A stretch of 64,000 nucleotides of DNA from Nocardia spumae (GCF_020733635.1 NZ_JAJFZL010000001.1:62001-126000), one strand, 5' to 3'. Positions 53,801-61,831 are shown, numbered from the stretch's first letter. Numbers and translations are program-made. Notes: generated by a model not told the origin, from the letters alone.

Positions 53801-55249
53801 GTGGTGAACGGCGACGACCCCCAGCAGTATCCGCGGACCCGCCGGGTGCCGCCGCCTGCAGGACCCGACCCCCGACGCATGCCACCCGACCAGCGGATTC
53901 CCCCCGGATCGGGACGGCCGCAACCCCCTGGATCGGGACGGCCGCAACCCCCGGGCTCGGGACGGCCCGAAGTGCCCGGATCCGGCCTGCCGCCCGGGTC
54001 GGGACGACCACTGCCGCCCGGCTCGGGACGGCCGATGCCACCGGGTGGGCCGCCGATCGAACCGACTCAGGTGATGCGGCGCGACGGCGGCAATCCCCAG
54101 GCTCTGGCCTGGTCACAGGTTCCGGACAGCCCACCTCGCCGGCGCGGCAATCCGATGCCCGACGGACACCGGGAACCACCCGCGCACGCGCCGACCCAGC
54201 GCCCGGTCCCCTACCGGGAGGCGCCACCGCCGCCGCCCCCGGCCCGGCCCCGCCGTGCCGAGCGCCCGCCCCGCGAACCGCGGGAGCCGCGGGCCCGTCG
54301 CCGGCGCCGTCCGGGGCGATGGCTGCTGATCCTGGTGTTGATCATCATCCTGTTGCCGGTGGCCGGGGTGATCTATCTGGACCGCGCGCTGCATCGCGTC
54401 GACGCCCTGTCCGATTATTCGGGCCGAGTCGGGCAGACCGCAGGCACGAATTGGCTGCTCACCGGTTCCGACACCCGCGTGGGATTGACCCAGGAGCAGG
54501 AACAACAGCTGTCGACCGGCGACTCCTCCGATGCCGGTGGTGAGCGCAGCGACACGATCATGCTGGTCCACATCCCGAAGTCGGGTCAGGCGACCGTGAT
54601 CAGCCTGCCGCGCGACTCCTATGTGAGCATTCCGGGCGTCGGCAAGGACAAACTCAACGCGGCGTTCTCGGCCGGCGGTCCGAAACTGCTGGTGCAGACG
54701 GTCGAAACCGCGACCGGACTGCATATCGACCATTTCGCCGAGATCGGATTCGGCGGCTTCGCCGGAATGGTGGATTCACTGGGCGGTATCGATATGTGCC
54801 TGCCCGACGCGATCGACGATCCGAAGGCCGGTATCGACCTTCCGGCCGGATGTCAGCGCCTCACCGGCGCCCAGGCCCTGGGATTCGTCCGCACCCGCGC
54901 CACACCGCGCGCCGACCTGGACCGGATGAACAATCAGCGGCTGTTCCTCTCCGCCCTGCTGGACAAGGCCACCAGTACGTCGACACTGGTCAATCCGCTC
55001 AAACTCTGGCCGCTCGCCAGCGGTATCGCCTCCTCCCTGCAGGTCGACAACGGCGACCACATCTGGGATCTCGGACGGCTGGGCTGGGCACTGCGCGGTG
55101 GCACGATCGCGACCACGGTGCCGATCGGCGGTTTCGAGGACGAATCGGGCAGTGGCAATGTGCTGCTGTGGGACAAGGATCGCGCGAGCCGCTTCTTCGA
55201 CGACCTCGCACACGACCGGACAATCCCCGACGACCTGCTCACCCGGTAG
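53801..55249 (+). CDS. LCP-family (LytR-CpsA-Psr) cell-wall ligase
   Basis: A 482-residue membrane protein of the LCP family, which attaches arabinogalactan or other polymers to peptidoglycan. A long cytoplasmic N-terminus (about 175 residues) has six GSG(R/L)P units (GSGRPQPPGSGRPQPP and variants). A single span follows (WLLILVLIIILLPVAGVIYL near residue 180). The outer LCP domain has NWLLTGSDTR, RSDTIMLVHIPK, VISLPRDSYVSIPG, KLNAAFSAGGP and ALGFVRTRATPRADLDRMNNQR, carrying the conserved Asp and Arg residues of the active site. The start GTG at 53801 is followed by another GTG at 53804. Confidence 0.92.
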   Translation: MVNGDDPQQYPRTRRVPPPAGPDPRRMPPDQRIPPGSGRPQPPGSGRPQPPGSGRPEVPGSGLPPGSGRPLPPGSGRPMPPGGPPIEPTQVMRRDGGNPQALAWSQVPDSPPRRRGNPMPDGHREPPAHAPTQRPVPYREAPPPPPPARPRRAERPPREPREPRARRRRRPGRWLLILVLIIILLPVAGVIYLDRALHRVDALSDYSGRVGQTAGTNWLLTGSDTRVGLTQEQEQQLSTGDSSDAGGERSDTIMLVHIPKSGQATVISLPRDSYVSIPGVGKDKLNAAFSAGGPKLLVQTVETATGLHIDHFAEIGFGGFAGMVDSLGGIDMCLPDAIDDPKAGIDLPAGCQRLTGAQALGFVRTRATPRADLDRMNNQRLFLSALLDKATSTSTLVNPLKLWPLASGIASSLQVDNGDHIWDLGRLGWALRGGTIATTVPIGGFEDESGSGNVLLWDKDRASRFFDDLAHDRTIPDDLLTR

Positions 55250-55258
55250 CGTCGAGGT

Positions 55259-55795
55259 ATGTCCGGTCCCTTTCCCGAGATGCTGCGAGCGCAGATCCGG
55301 CACGAATTCACCGCCTCGCAGCAATATCTCGCCGCCGCCGTCTACTTCGATACGCAGCGACTGCCGCAATTGGCGCGGATCTGCTATCTCGGCGCGGAGG
55401 ACAAACGGACGCACGCGCTGCGCATGGTGCAGTATCTGCTCGATCGCGACAGTGTGGTGACGGTCACCGGAACCGATGAGGTGGAATCGGAATTCGAATC
55501 GCCGGCCGCCGTCGTCGAATTCCTGCTCGCGCGAGAACGCGAACTGACCGAGCGGATCACCGACCTCACTCGGACCGCGCGGGATGCCGGGGATTATCTC
55601 GGCGAGCAATTCATCCGCTGGTTCCTCGAGGATCAGACCGAAGAAGTGGCCCGGCTCACCACTCTGACCGCGGTCTGTGCGCGAGCGGCCGGGAATCTGT
55701 TCGATATCGAGGAGTTCGTGGCGCGGGAGGTTCCCGCCACCGACAAGCCCCGGGCAGCAGCGCCGAGACCCGCTGGAATCGCGCGGATTCGCTGA
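55259..55795 (+). CDS. Ferritin-like protein with altered di-iron site
   Basis: A 178-residue ferritin of the bacterial BfrB type, the paralogue of the next gene. Helix A has RHEFTASQQY (Glu16 as expected). In helix B the ExxH motif is broken: the neighbour reads EERNH, here GAEDKRTH, with Lys49 in the place of the ligand Glu and His52 kept. Helix C Glu (ARERELT) and helix D Glu/Gln (LEDQTEEV) remain. It probably cannot oxidise iron by the normal route, but could form heteromers or have a different role. It starts nine bases after the LCP stop, so it may be cotranscribed with it. Confidence 0.85.
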   Translation: MSGPFPEMLRAQIRHEFTASQQYLAAAVYFDTQRLPQLARICYLGAEDKRTHALRMVQYLLDRDSVVTVTGTDEVESEFESPAAVVEFLLARERELTERITDLTRTARDAGDYLGEQFIRWFLEDQTEEVARLTTLTAVCARAAGNLFDIEEFVAREVPATDKPRAAAPRPAGIARIR

Positions 55796-55865
55796 AATCA
55801 CAAATTCCACCGGATACTCCGGGAATAACGCAGGAAGATGGCGGTGGAATATCGAGGAGGCGCCC

Positions 55866-55902
55866 GTAAGTAAGGTGTCGGTAACTAAGGCAATACTTGC
55901 CT
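55866..55902. promoter_or_regulatory. Candidate IdeR-type iron regulatory region upstream of bfrB
   Basis: Direct repeats GTAAGTAAGG (55866-55875) and GTAACTAAGG (55881-55890) are 15 bp apart, and the second overlaps the perfect dyad AGGCAA-TAC-TTGCCT at 55888-55902. The dyad matches the iron-box consensus in only about 11 of 19 positions, but in M. tuberculosis bfrB is activated by IdeR through tandem sites at this position, so an IdeR site here is plausible. Confidence 0.45.
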
Positions 55903-55957
55903 CAATAAGGGTGTACTTGGATGACAAGCACACTTGACCAGCACTAATGTCGAGAAC

Positions 55958-56506
55958 ATGTCCAACCACCACGATTCTTCACACAGCAAATTTCACGCCC
56001 TGCTCCACGATCAGATTCGGCACGAATTCAATGCCGAACATCAGTACATCGCAATCGCCGTGTGGTTCGACAATGCCGATCTTCCGGTGCTCGCGAAACA
56101 CTTCTATGCCCAGGCCATCGAGGAACGCAATCACGCGATGATGATCGTGCAGTACTTCCTCGATCGAGATATGAGTGTCGAGCTCTCCGGGGTGGACGCC
56201 GCACGTTCGCAATTCGACACGGCGCGCGACCCGATTCAGTTGGCGCTGCAGCAGGAGAAGACCGTCACCGACCAGATCATCCAGCTGGCCAGCACCGCGC
56301 GCGAAGAGGGCGACTACCTGGGTGAGCAGTTCATGCAGTGGTTCCTGAAGGAACAGGTCGAGGAGGTCGCGCGGATGACCACTCTGCTGACCGTCGCCGA
56401 CCGGGCGGGATCGAATCTGTTCGATCTCGAGTACTTCGTCTCGCGCGAGATGAGCGGTCCCGCCGACGCGTCCGGCTCACCGTCTGCCGCCGGCGGCAAT
56501 ATCTGA
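55958..56506 (+). CDS. bfrB: Ferritin (BfrB type)
   Basis: A 182-residue iron-storage ferritin forming 24-mers in the cytoplasm. The di-iron ligands are intact: HEFNAEHQ (Glu23), EERNHAMM (Glu56 and His59), QQEKTVTD (helix C Glu), and LKEQVEEVARM (helix D). It matches M. tuberculosis BfrB closely through its length (FHALLHDQIRHEF, LAKHFYAQAIEERNHAMM, EGDYLGEQFMQWFLKEQ). The start ATG 55958 (MSNHHD) is uncertain; TTG at 55934 is the alternative and would add eight residues. It is downstream of a repeat-rich promoter region and behind the altered ferritin paralogue. Confidence 0.95.
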   Translation: MSNHHDSSHSKFHALLHDQIRHEFNAEHQYIAIAVWFDNADLPVLAKHFYAQAIEERNHAMMIVQYFLDRDMSVELSGVDAARSQFDTARDPIQLALQQEKTVTDQIIQLASTAREEGDYLGEQFMQWFLKEQVEEVARMTTLLTVADRAGSNLFDLEYFVSREMSGPADASGSPSAAGGNI

Positions 56507-56510
56507 CGTG

Positions 56511-56533
56511 GTCCGGGCGTGCCACGCCCGGAC
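56511..56533 (+). terminator. Hairpin 1 after bfrB
   Basis: GTCCGGGCGTG and CACGCCCGGAC, 11 complementary bases around one central base; a stem of about eight pairs in practice. Directly follows the bfrB stop. Confidence 0.65.
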
Positions 56534-56540
56534 GACGATC

Positions 56541-56575
56541 GCGAGTTCGGCCCATCGGGGACGGGCCGAACTCGC
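56541..56575. terminator. Hairpin 2, between bfrB and the convergent DUF5926 gene
   Basis: GCGAGTTCGGCCC and GGGCCGAACTCGC are exact complements (13 bp) around a 9-nt loop. It lies 15 bases past the stop of the minus-strand gene ending at 56590, so it can terminate both converging transcripts. Confidence 0.7.
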
Positions 56576-56589
56576 ATTCGTGCGCGCTG

Positions 56590-57516
56590 CTAGCGCAGGG
56601 TGACCTGGCGGGACCGCAGCCCGTCGCGGGACCGGCGCTCATCGGAGGTCAGCGGTACGTCGGAGGCCAGGGCCTCGGCCAGCCGGGCACCGAATTCGTT
56701 TGCGGGCGCGACCCATTCGTCGGGGTGGCGCTCCCGGTCCAGATCGAAGACCGGCACCAGCAGACCGTGCGTGCGGAACGAACCCGCGAACCGGGAACCG
56801 TCACCGAGATGCAGACCACCGGCGGCGTGAACGCGAGCCAGCGCCAGCATCAGGTCGTCCTCGTCCTCGGGCCGGACCCAGCGCAGGTGCGCCTTCTCCC
56901 CGGCATCGACCCACCAGGCCGCACCGACCGAGTCCGCGCCCAGCGCGAGCCGGTCCGACGGCATGATCGCTTGATCGGCCTGTTCGATGGTCGCGGCGAC
57001 CTGCGGATCCGGCTGCACGCCCTCCGGGATCCACCACTGGAAGTTCTGATGCACGGTCAGATCCAGCTCCGCCTTCGCATCGATCACCTCCGCCAACGCG
57101 GGCACGGCCGGCTGCGCGGCCTCACTCGCGGCGGTGAGCGACTCGCCCGGCTCGGCGCCCTGGGTCCACAGAATGGCCGCGGCCAGGTCGGAGGCCGGAT
57201 CCTCGGAGTGGAACTGCACCTGGGCGCCGACGAAGCCCGTCGGCTGCTCGCCGACACGGACCAGCGCGGCGACGGCGCCGGGTAGCACGGTCGCCAGGGT
57301 GACCGGACGTTCCGCGCCGACGGCCGGCGCCAAGGTCAGCGTCGCGGTCGCCGACGGCACGAATTCACGGAGTGCGACGAGATCGCATTCGGCGGCGAGG
57401 CCCGCGAACGGACGCGTGACGACCGCTGCGGCCTGTTCCTGCGCCGCACGACGTTCGGCGAGGCGCTGGGCCCGATTACTGTCGGGCTTGGGACTGTTGC
57501 GCTTGCTCTTACCCAC
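56590..57516 (-). CDS. DUF5926-like conserved actinobacterial protein
   Basis: A 308-residue protein beginning with a basic nuclear-like tail (VGKSKRNSPKPDSNRAQRLAERRAAQEQAA) and then a soluble alpha/beta body. Segments such as DLTVHQNFQWWIPEG, SFRTHGLLVPVFDLDRERHPDEWVAPANEF and a final helix rich in Ala are characteristic of a conserved actinobacterial family I recall as DUF5926. GTG at 57516 is the start. It is downstream of the GDPD gene on the same strand and converges with bfrB. Function unknown. Confidence 0.75.
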   Translation of the reverse strand: MGKSKRNSPKPDSNRAQRLAERRAAQEQAAAVVTRPFAGLAAECDLVALREFVPSATATLTLAPAVGAERPVTLATVLPGAVAALVRVGEQPTGFVGAQVQFHSEDPASDLAAAILWTQGAEPGESLTAASEAAQPAVPALAEVIDAKAELDLTVHQNFQWWIPEGVQPDPQVAATIEQADQAIMPSDRLALGADSVGAAWWVDAGEKAHLRWVRPEDEDDLMLALARVHAAGGLHLGDGSRFAGSFRTHGLLVPVFDLDRERHPDEWVAPANEFGARLAEALASDVPLTSDERRSRDGLRSRQVTLR

Positions 57517-57602
57517 GAACGCAGAACCTACCGGGTCATCGGGTCCGCACTGCGCAGGGGCGCGCGTACGCGAGCGTGGATGTTCCGCTCGGACGCCCTG
57601 AT

Positions 57603-58370
57603 TCAGATGCCGTCCAGCACGGTTTTGGTCCGGCCGGGGTGGTTGGTGGCGACCCAGCTGACACCCAATTCGGCGCACAGCTTCAGATCCTCGGGATCGT
57701 CGACCGTCCAGCAGTAGGTGGCGCGCCCGGCGGCCGCGGCCTTGTCGACGAGTTCGGGGTGCTCGCGCAGTGTCTTCACCGACGGGCCCACCGCGGTGGC
57801 GCCGACCGTGGTGGCGGCACTGCCACCGAGATACCGCGACGACTCGCCCAGCAGCACGGTCGGCAACAGCGGCGCCGCCCGGCGAATCCGCCAGACCGCG
57901 GTGGCGGCGAACGACATCACGACCGCGCGCGAGTGATCGGCCGAGGCGGGGGTGGCGATACCGAAGCGCTGCAACTCGGCCAGCACCTTGTTCTCGACCA
58001 GCGCGCCGTAGCGGACCGGATGTTTGGTCTCGATGAACAGTTTCGTCGGACGGCTGCGCCAATCCAGAACCAGCGTGATCAGCTCACTGAGGGTCAGCAC
58101 CGGTGAGGAGGCGCCGTTGCCACCGAAATCGAGTTCCCGCAGCTCGTCCAGCGTCATCTCGCTGACCAGGCCGGTACCGGAGGACGTCCGGTCCACGGTG
58201 CGGTCGTGGACGCAGACCAGATGGCCGTCCCGGGTCAGCCGGACATCGCATTCGACACCGTCCGCACCCTCCTCCAACGCCAGTTCGTAGGCGGCGAGGG
58301 TGTGTTCGGGACGGGTCCCGGACGCACCCCGATGCGCGACCACGAACGGTGCGCGATTGCCCTGGCTCAC
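57603..58370 (-). CDS. glpQ1: Glycerophosphodiester phosphodiesterase (GlpQ1-like)
   Basis: A 255-residue GDPD that cleaves glycerophosphodiesters to glycerol-3-phosphate and an alcohol. The active site is visible: VVAHRGASGTRPEHTLAAY (His-Arg and Glu), VECDVRLTRDGHLVCVHD (ExD...H) and LFIETK. The C-terminal part WTVDDPEDLKLCAELGVSWVATNHPG completes the TIM barrel. It lacks an obvious signal peptide. Translation start overlaps the DUF4328 stop as ATGA. The gene sits at the same place as Rv3842c (glpQ1) next to bfrB. Confidence 0.93.
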   Translation of the reverse strand: MSQGNRAPFVVAHRGASGTRPEHTLAAYELALEEGADGVECDVRLTRDGHLVCVHDRTVDRTSSGTGLVSEMTLDELRELDFGGNGASSPVLTLSELITLVLDWRSRPTKLFIETKHPVRYGALVENKVLAELQRFGIATPASADHSRAVVMSFAATAVWRIRRAAPLLPTVLLGESSRYLGGSAATTVGATAVGPSVKTLREHPELVDKAAAAGRATYCWTVDDPEDLKLCAELGVSWVATNHPGRTKTVLDGI

Positions 58371-59389
58371 TTGGCCATGACCTCCTCCTGTTCGATGCGC
58401 TCGGCATCGGGCGCGGGGACCGGGTGCACCGGCTCGATGACCTGAACCGCCGGGCCGGGTGCGGGCAGCCAGCGCTTGGGCATCCGGATCTCACCGCGCA
58501 GATCACGACCCTCGCACATGCGCAGCACCCACAGCGACAAGACCGCCGCGGCCGCCGCGACCAGATCGGTGTACACCGCGAAGATCACGCCGTTGGCCTG
58601 GCCCTGAAGCGTATCGGCTGTACGCCAGACCAGCGCCGCGACCACCATCACACCGTTGAGCACCCACACGCACCACCAGATCCGCACCGCCCGCAACGTC
58701 CGCGGATCGCCGCCGAGCTGACGTACCAGTTCGGTGAGGAAGACCCCGGGCCAGATCAGGTTCACCAGCGGAACGAGGCCGCCGCACAGCAGCGCGCGCA
58801 GCGAGCGGGGATCACGGCTGCCGTTGTCGGCGTAGGCGGTGGCACGAGCGCGCACCAGCCAGCCGATCAGGCCCACGGCGGTCACCAGGGCGCAGACCAG
58901 GGCGGCGACCGATGTCGCGTACACCGTCAGATCGGACAGCCAGAGCACGATCTGCTGGATCAGCCGGGTCCGGTTGCGCAGCAGAATCAGGTATCGGCCG
59001 AATTCCGCGACCGCCGACAGCGCGAACAGGATGGTGGTGGCGAGCAGCAGCCCGGCGACCCGTTCGGTGACCCAGTGCAGCGCCACCTGTACCCGCGTGC
59101 GCGGACCGACGGCGACCCGACGCGGCCGGTCCAGCAGACCCCAGCGCGGCGTCTCGGTGTAGTGCGGGGTGGCCGGATCGATCGGAGCGGTGGTGCGCGG
59201 CTGTTCGGATCGGGGGCCGCGGCCGGGCGGCCGGGCCACCCAGCGATAGTTGCGACGCTCCGGAGGCGCGTCGACCGGCGCCGGCGACAGCAGGACACCG
59301 CGGCACCGCGGGCACCAGTGCATCGGCGTACCGTGCACCGCCCAGCGGGCGCCGCACCGGGCGCAGGGTTGCACGACCGTACTACTCAC
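58367..59389 (-). CDS. DUF4328 zinc-ribbon membrane protein
   Basis: A 340-residue protein. The N-terminal zinc ribbon CARCGARWAVHGTPMHWCPRC (two CxxC pairs) precedes a proline-rich linker. The rest is a DUF4328 membrane domain with about six spans, with LRALLCGGLVPLVNLIWPGVFLTELVRQ and WWCVWVLNGVMVVAALVWR as the conserved blocks. The Rv3843c position (DUF4328) matches. It overlaps the GDPD start by four bases. Confidence 0.85.
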   Translation of the reverse strand: MSSTVVQPCARCGARWAVHGTPMHWCPRCRGVLLSPAPVDAPPERRNYRWVARPPGRGPRSEQPRTTAPIDPATPHYTETPRWGLLDRPRRVAVGPRTRVQVALHWVTERVAGLLLATTILFALSAVAEFGRYLILLRNRTRLIQQIVLWLSDLTVYATSVAALVCALVTAVGLIGWLVRARATAYADNGSRDPRSLRALLCGGLVPLVNLIWPGVFLTELVRQLGGDPRTLRAVRIWWCVWVLNGVMVVAALVWRTADTLQGQANGVIFAVYTDLVAAAAAVLSLWVLRMCEGRDLRGEIRMPKRWLPAPGPAVQVIEPVHPVPAPDAERIEQEEVMAK

Positions 59390-59487
59390 GGGCTGCTCCC
59401 CCTTCCATCCAGTCGACCTTCTTCATCGGGTTGTGCGGGTGATCGGGGTCGGTGGACCGCCGATCGCGGTGGATCCTCAGTAGATCC

Positions 59488-59883
59488 TCAGTAGATCTTG
59501 GCCTCGTGGTCACCTTCGCCGTGCAGCGGGCGACCGGCCTGCTGCCAGGCCACCATGCCGCCGACGACCTGGAAGACCTCGAACCCGACGTAGGCCAGAT
59601 ATTTCGCGACCTCGATCGAGCGCCCGCCCTGGCGGCAGACGACGTAGATCTCGGCGTCGTAGTCCAATTCGTCCAGCCGTGCCGGAACATCCACCATCGG
59701 GATGTGCCGCGCGGCCGGCGCGTGACCGAGCTGCCATTCGTCGTCCTCGCGCACATCGAGCAGGATCGCGGAGACGGCACCGGATCCGGCACCCGCCGAT
59801 GGTACGGCGTCGAATTCGGCGGGCAGGTCCTGAATCGGCACCGAGGGGATTTCGGAGCTCGTCACAATTGACGATCCTGCCAT
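59488..59883 (-). CDS. Rhodanese-like sulfurtransferase
   Basis: A 131-residue single-domain rhodanese. Conserved are AILLDVREDDEWQLGHAPAARHIPM, the active-site loop YVVCRQGGRS (catalytic Cys with CxxGxR), and the C-terminal VVGGMVAWQQAGRPL. It moves sulfur as a persulfide on the Cys. ATG at 59883 is used; GTG at 59865 (VTSSEIPS) with AGGA upstream is also possible. It lies upstream of the DUF4328-GDPD genes on the same strand with a 98-base gap, so cotranscription is possible. Confidence 0.88.
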   Translation of the reverse strand: MAGSSIVTSSEIPSVPIQDLPAEFDAVPSAGAGSGAVSAILLDVREDDEWQLGHAPAARHIPMVDVPARLDELDYDAEIYVVCRQGGRSIEVAKYLAYVGFEVFQVVGGMVAWQQAGRPLHGEGDHEAKIY

Positions 59884-60005
59884 GTACCCCGGATCGGCGT
59901 GGAGTCCCGGCAGTGGGGCGCCCCGGTGAACTTCCGGTCTGTTCCGCCCGCCGATACCCTGCCGCACACCCCGAGCAAACCCGCCTGTGAATATCTCACC
60001 CCCAG

Positions 60006-60035
60006 TTATCCACATAATCCACAACCTCATCCACA
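60006..60035. repeat. Three DnaA-box-like 9-mers
   Basis: TTATCCACA (60006-60014, perfect match to the DnaA box), TAATCCACA (60015-60023) and TCATCCACA (60027-60035), head to tail. Far from any dnaA gene; other origin genes are absent from the window. Confidence 0.55.
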
Positions 60036-60089
60036 GGTTGCGACTTGGCAGACCGGTCGGTACGCAACAAGGAGGGGTGAAAACGGAAC

Positions 60090-60133
60090 GGGGGCCGCTC
60101 CGGGACTCCCCTCCTCGTCCCGGAGCGGCCCCC
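60090..60133. ncRNA. Very strong 17-bp hairpin with C-rich loop, possible small RNA
   Basis: The arms GGGGGCCGCTCCGGGAC and its exact complement enclose a 10-nt loop TCCCCTCCTC. The loop contains CCCCTCC, the exact complement of GGAGGGG just upstream at 60071-60077, so an alternative fold or a trans-acting anti-ribosome-site loop is possible. No gene ends nearby in a way that needs this hairpin on the plus strand; on the minus strand a weak T-stretch follows (CGTTTTC). C-loop small RNAs are known in actinobacteria, but this one does not match the two-hairpin 6C RNA by eye. Confidence 0.4.
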
Positions 60134-60315
60134 GCCGCCGCCTGCGGGCCTCCCGCACCGGCCGAACGGTGCTCCCACCGGCGGCCACGAGATCCCGACA
60201 ACTACTTGGACGGGCGATACGTCCTTTCGGTTCCCTCCGTTCCCGAAAAAACCGACAACACTAGCGAGAAACCGAAATACCGCGTTTGACGGCGCGGAAT
60301 CGGTAGCCTGGCGCT

Positions 60316-60924
60316 ATGGACGCGAGCAGGGCGTTACTCGACGGATTGGATACGGCCGGGCTCAACACCGCACTCGCCGAGGCGACCTGCCTCGGGCTCG
60401 CGGTAGATGTCGCGGACGCACGACTTCGAATCGAACTGGAGGTGCTCACCCTCCCAGGGGAGGGACAATCCGCCGACGGCCGAGTGCTCCTGACGCTGTC
60501 CGGAGTCAGCCGGGTCGCGGCGTCGCTGCGCCAGCAGCGCTGGGACGATTTGGAACCGCACATCTTTCCGCTGACGCTCGACACCCTCGGGGACGCCATC
60601 TCCGGATTCGGCGGCGGCGCCCTCCACGGCTGGGATTTCATCGACGTCGACGACAGCGGCTGGGCGCTGTGGCGGGAGTTGCTGAGCTTCGACACCACCG
60701 TCAGCGATCGCCCAGCAGCCCACGTCCTCGAGTTCTCCCAGCAGGAAGGCACCGATCCGCGCGAACTGGATGTGCGGATCTGGTTCGAGGACATCACCAT
60801 CGAGACCGCCGCCGGACGCCGGATCGGCCTCGAGGAGTTCGTGGCCGGTGCGCGGCGCTGGTGGAAAGCGCACGACTCGTGCGATCCGCGCACGATGCTG
60901 CCCGATGTCGCACCGCCGATGTAG
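60316..60924 (+). CDS. Hypothetical protein, 202 aa
   Basis: A 202-residue soluble protein of unknown family. It starts with MDASRALLDGLDTAGLNTAL and has a body rich in Trp and Asp (QQRWDDLEPHIFPL, ALHGWDFIDVDDSGWALWREL, WFEDITIETAAGRRIGLEEF). No signal peptide or membrane span. It is plausibly conserved in Nocardia-like genomes but I do not recognise a domain. A 9-bp hairpin follows its stop. Confidence 0.65.
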   Translation: MDASRALLDGLDTAGLNTALAEATCLGLAVDVADARLRIELEVLTLPGEGQSADGRVLLTLSGVSRVAASLRQQRWDDLEPHIFPLTLDTLGDAISGFGGGALHGWDFIDVDDSGWALWRELLSFDTTVSDRPAAHVLEFSQQEGTDPRELDVRIWFEDITIETAAGRRIGLEEFVAGARRWWKAHDSCDPRTMLPDVAPPM

Positions 60925-60945
60925 CGCAGCGGATCGGTATCACCG

Positions 60946-60980
60946 CGCCGAGATGTATTCGGCGTGAATAAATCTCGGCG
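60946..60980 (+). terminator. Hairpin after the 202-aa hypothetical gene
   Basis: CGCCGAGAT and ATCTCGGCG are exact complements around a 17-nt loop, 21 bases after the stop at 60924, followed by TTCGTTCC. A plausible terminator before the sodA promoter. Confidence 0.55.
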
Positions 60981-61161
60981 TTCGTTCCCGGCCCGACCAT
61001 TTCGCGTGCATGTGCCCGCCGGGTCCTGGTCGCAAGGTCGATTTCCGATCGTGGGAATCTAGGGTGGACCGGACCCGGTTGCATCGAGCGGGTGTACGAA
61101 TGAAGGTTGGTGTGCTCGACAACACCGGGTACACGCGCCGACATCATGAGGAAGGGACATC

Positions 61162-61785
61162 GTGGCTGAGTACACGCTGCCAGATCTGGATTACGACTAC
61201 GGCGCCTTGGAGCCTCACATCTCCGGGCAGATCAACGAGATCCACCACTCGAAGCATCACGCCGCCTATGTCGCGGGTGTCAACACGGCACTCGAGAAGC
61301 TGGAAGCCGCTCGCGAGGCCGGCGACCACGGCGCGATCTTCCTGAACGAGAAGAACCTCGCGTTCCACCTGGGTGGTCACGTCAACCACTCCATCTGGTG
61401 GAAGAACCTGTCCCCCAACGGTGGCGACAAGCCGGTCGGCGAGCTGGCCGCGGCCATCGACGACCAGTTCGGTTCGTTCGACAAGTTCCGCGCGCAGTTC
61501 ACCGCGGCCGCCAACGGTCTGCAGGGTTCGGGCTGGGCCGTGCTGGGCTACGACACCCTCGGCCAGAAGCTGCTGACCTTCCAGCTGTACGACCAGCAGG
61601 CCAACGTGCCGCTCGGCATCGTTCCGCTGCTGCAGGTCGACATGTGGGAGCACGCCTTCTACCTGCAGTACAAGAACGTCAAGGCCGACTACGTGAAGGC
61701 GTTCTGGAACGTCGTCAACTGGGCCGACGTGCAGGACCGCTTCGCCAAGGCCGTCGCTCAGGGCAAGGGCCTCATCTTCGGCTGA
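61162..61785 (+). CDS. sodA: Superoxide dismutase [Fe/Mn]
   Basis: A 207-residue Fe/Mn superoxide dismutase. The four metal ligands are visible: His28 (IHHSKHH), His76 ([10 protein letters not shown]) and the Asp/His pair in [12 protein letters not shown] near 160-164. Length and sequence closely match M. tuberculosis SodA (Rv3846). GTG start with GAAGGGAC upstream. There is no signal peptide, yet the M. tuberculosis enzyme is exported by SecA2, so export cannot be excluded. A strong terminator follows. The next functional unit downstream includes a manganese exporter under a manganese riboswitch. Confidence 0.97.
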   Translation: MAEYTLPDLDYDYGALEPHISGQINEIHHSKHHAAYVAGVNTALEKLEAAREAGDHGAIFLNEKNLAFHLGGHVNHSIWWKNLSPNGGDKPVGELAAAIDDQFGSFDKFRAQFTAAANGLQGSGWAVLGYDTLGQKLLTFQLYDQQANVPLGIVPLLQVDMWEHAFYLQYKNVKADYVKAFWNVVNWADVQDRFAKAVAQGKGLIFG

Positions 61786-61799
61786 GAGTTCTCCGGCAG

Positions 61800-61831
61800 C
61801 CGGGTCCGCAGACAGTGGTCTGCGGACCCGG
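61800..61831 (+). terminator. Strong terminator after sodA
   Basis: CCGGGTCCGCAGAC and GTCTGCGGACCCGG are exact complements (14 bp) with a 4-nt AGTG loop, followed by TTTCGTGTTT, 14 bases behind the sodA stop. The clearest factor-independent terminator in the window. Confidence 0.88.

Larger units (their letters stand above)
59884..60315. other. Non-coding region with DnaA-like repeats and strong hairpin
   Basis: About 430 bases without a believable gene between rhodanese (minus) and the 60316 gene (plus). It contains three DnaA-box-like 9-mers at 60006-60035, a purine-rich stretch (GGAGGGG at 60071-60077) and a very stable 17-bp hairpin at 60090-60133. ORFs crossing it lack ribosome sites and have no homologous look. 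It should hold the promoters of both flanking genes. Confidence 0.5.

Noticed and set aside
60006..60035. Chromosome origin (oriC)
   Set aside because: Only three 9-mers in 30 bases, no dnaA/dnaN/rnpA gene nearby, no AT-rich unwinding element.
60090..60133. Known 6C small RNA
   Set aside because: That class has two C-loop hairpins; only one clear C-rich loop is present, so I only report a hairpin.
59987..60289. Plus-strand ORF of 100 codons across the DnaA-like repeats and hairpin
   Set aside because: No ribosome site; most of its length is the structured hairpin, and the peptide looks random.
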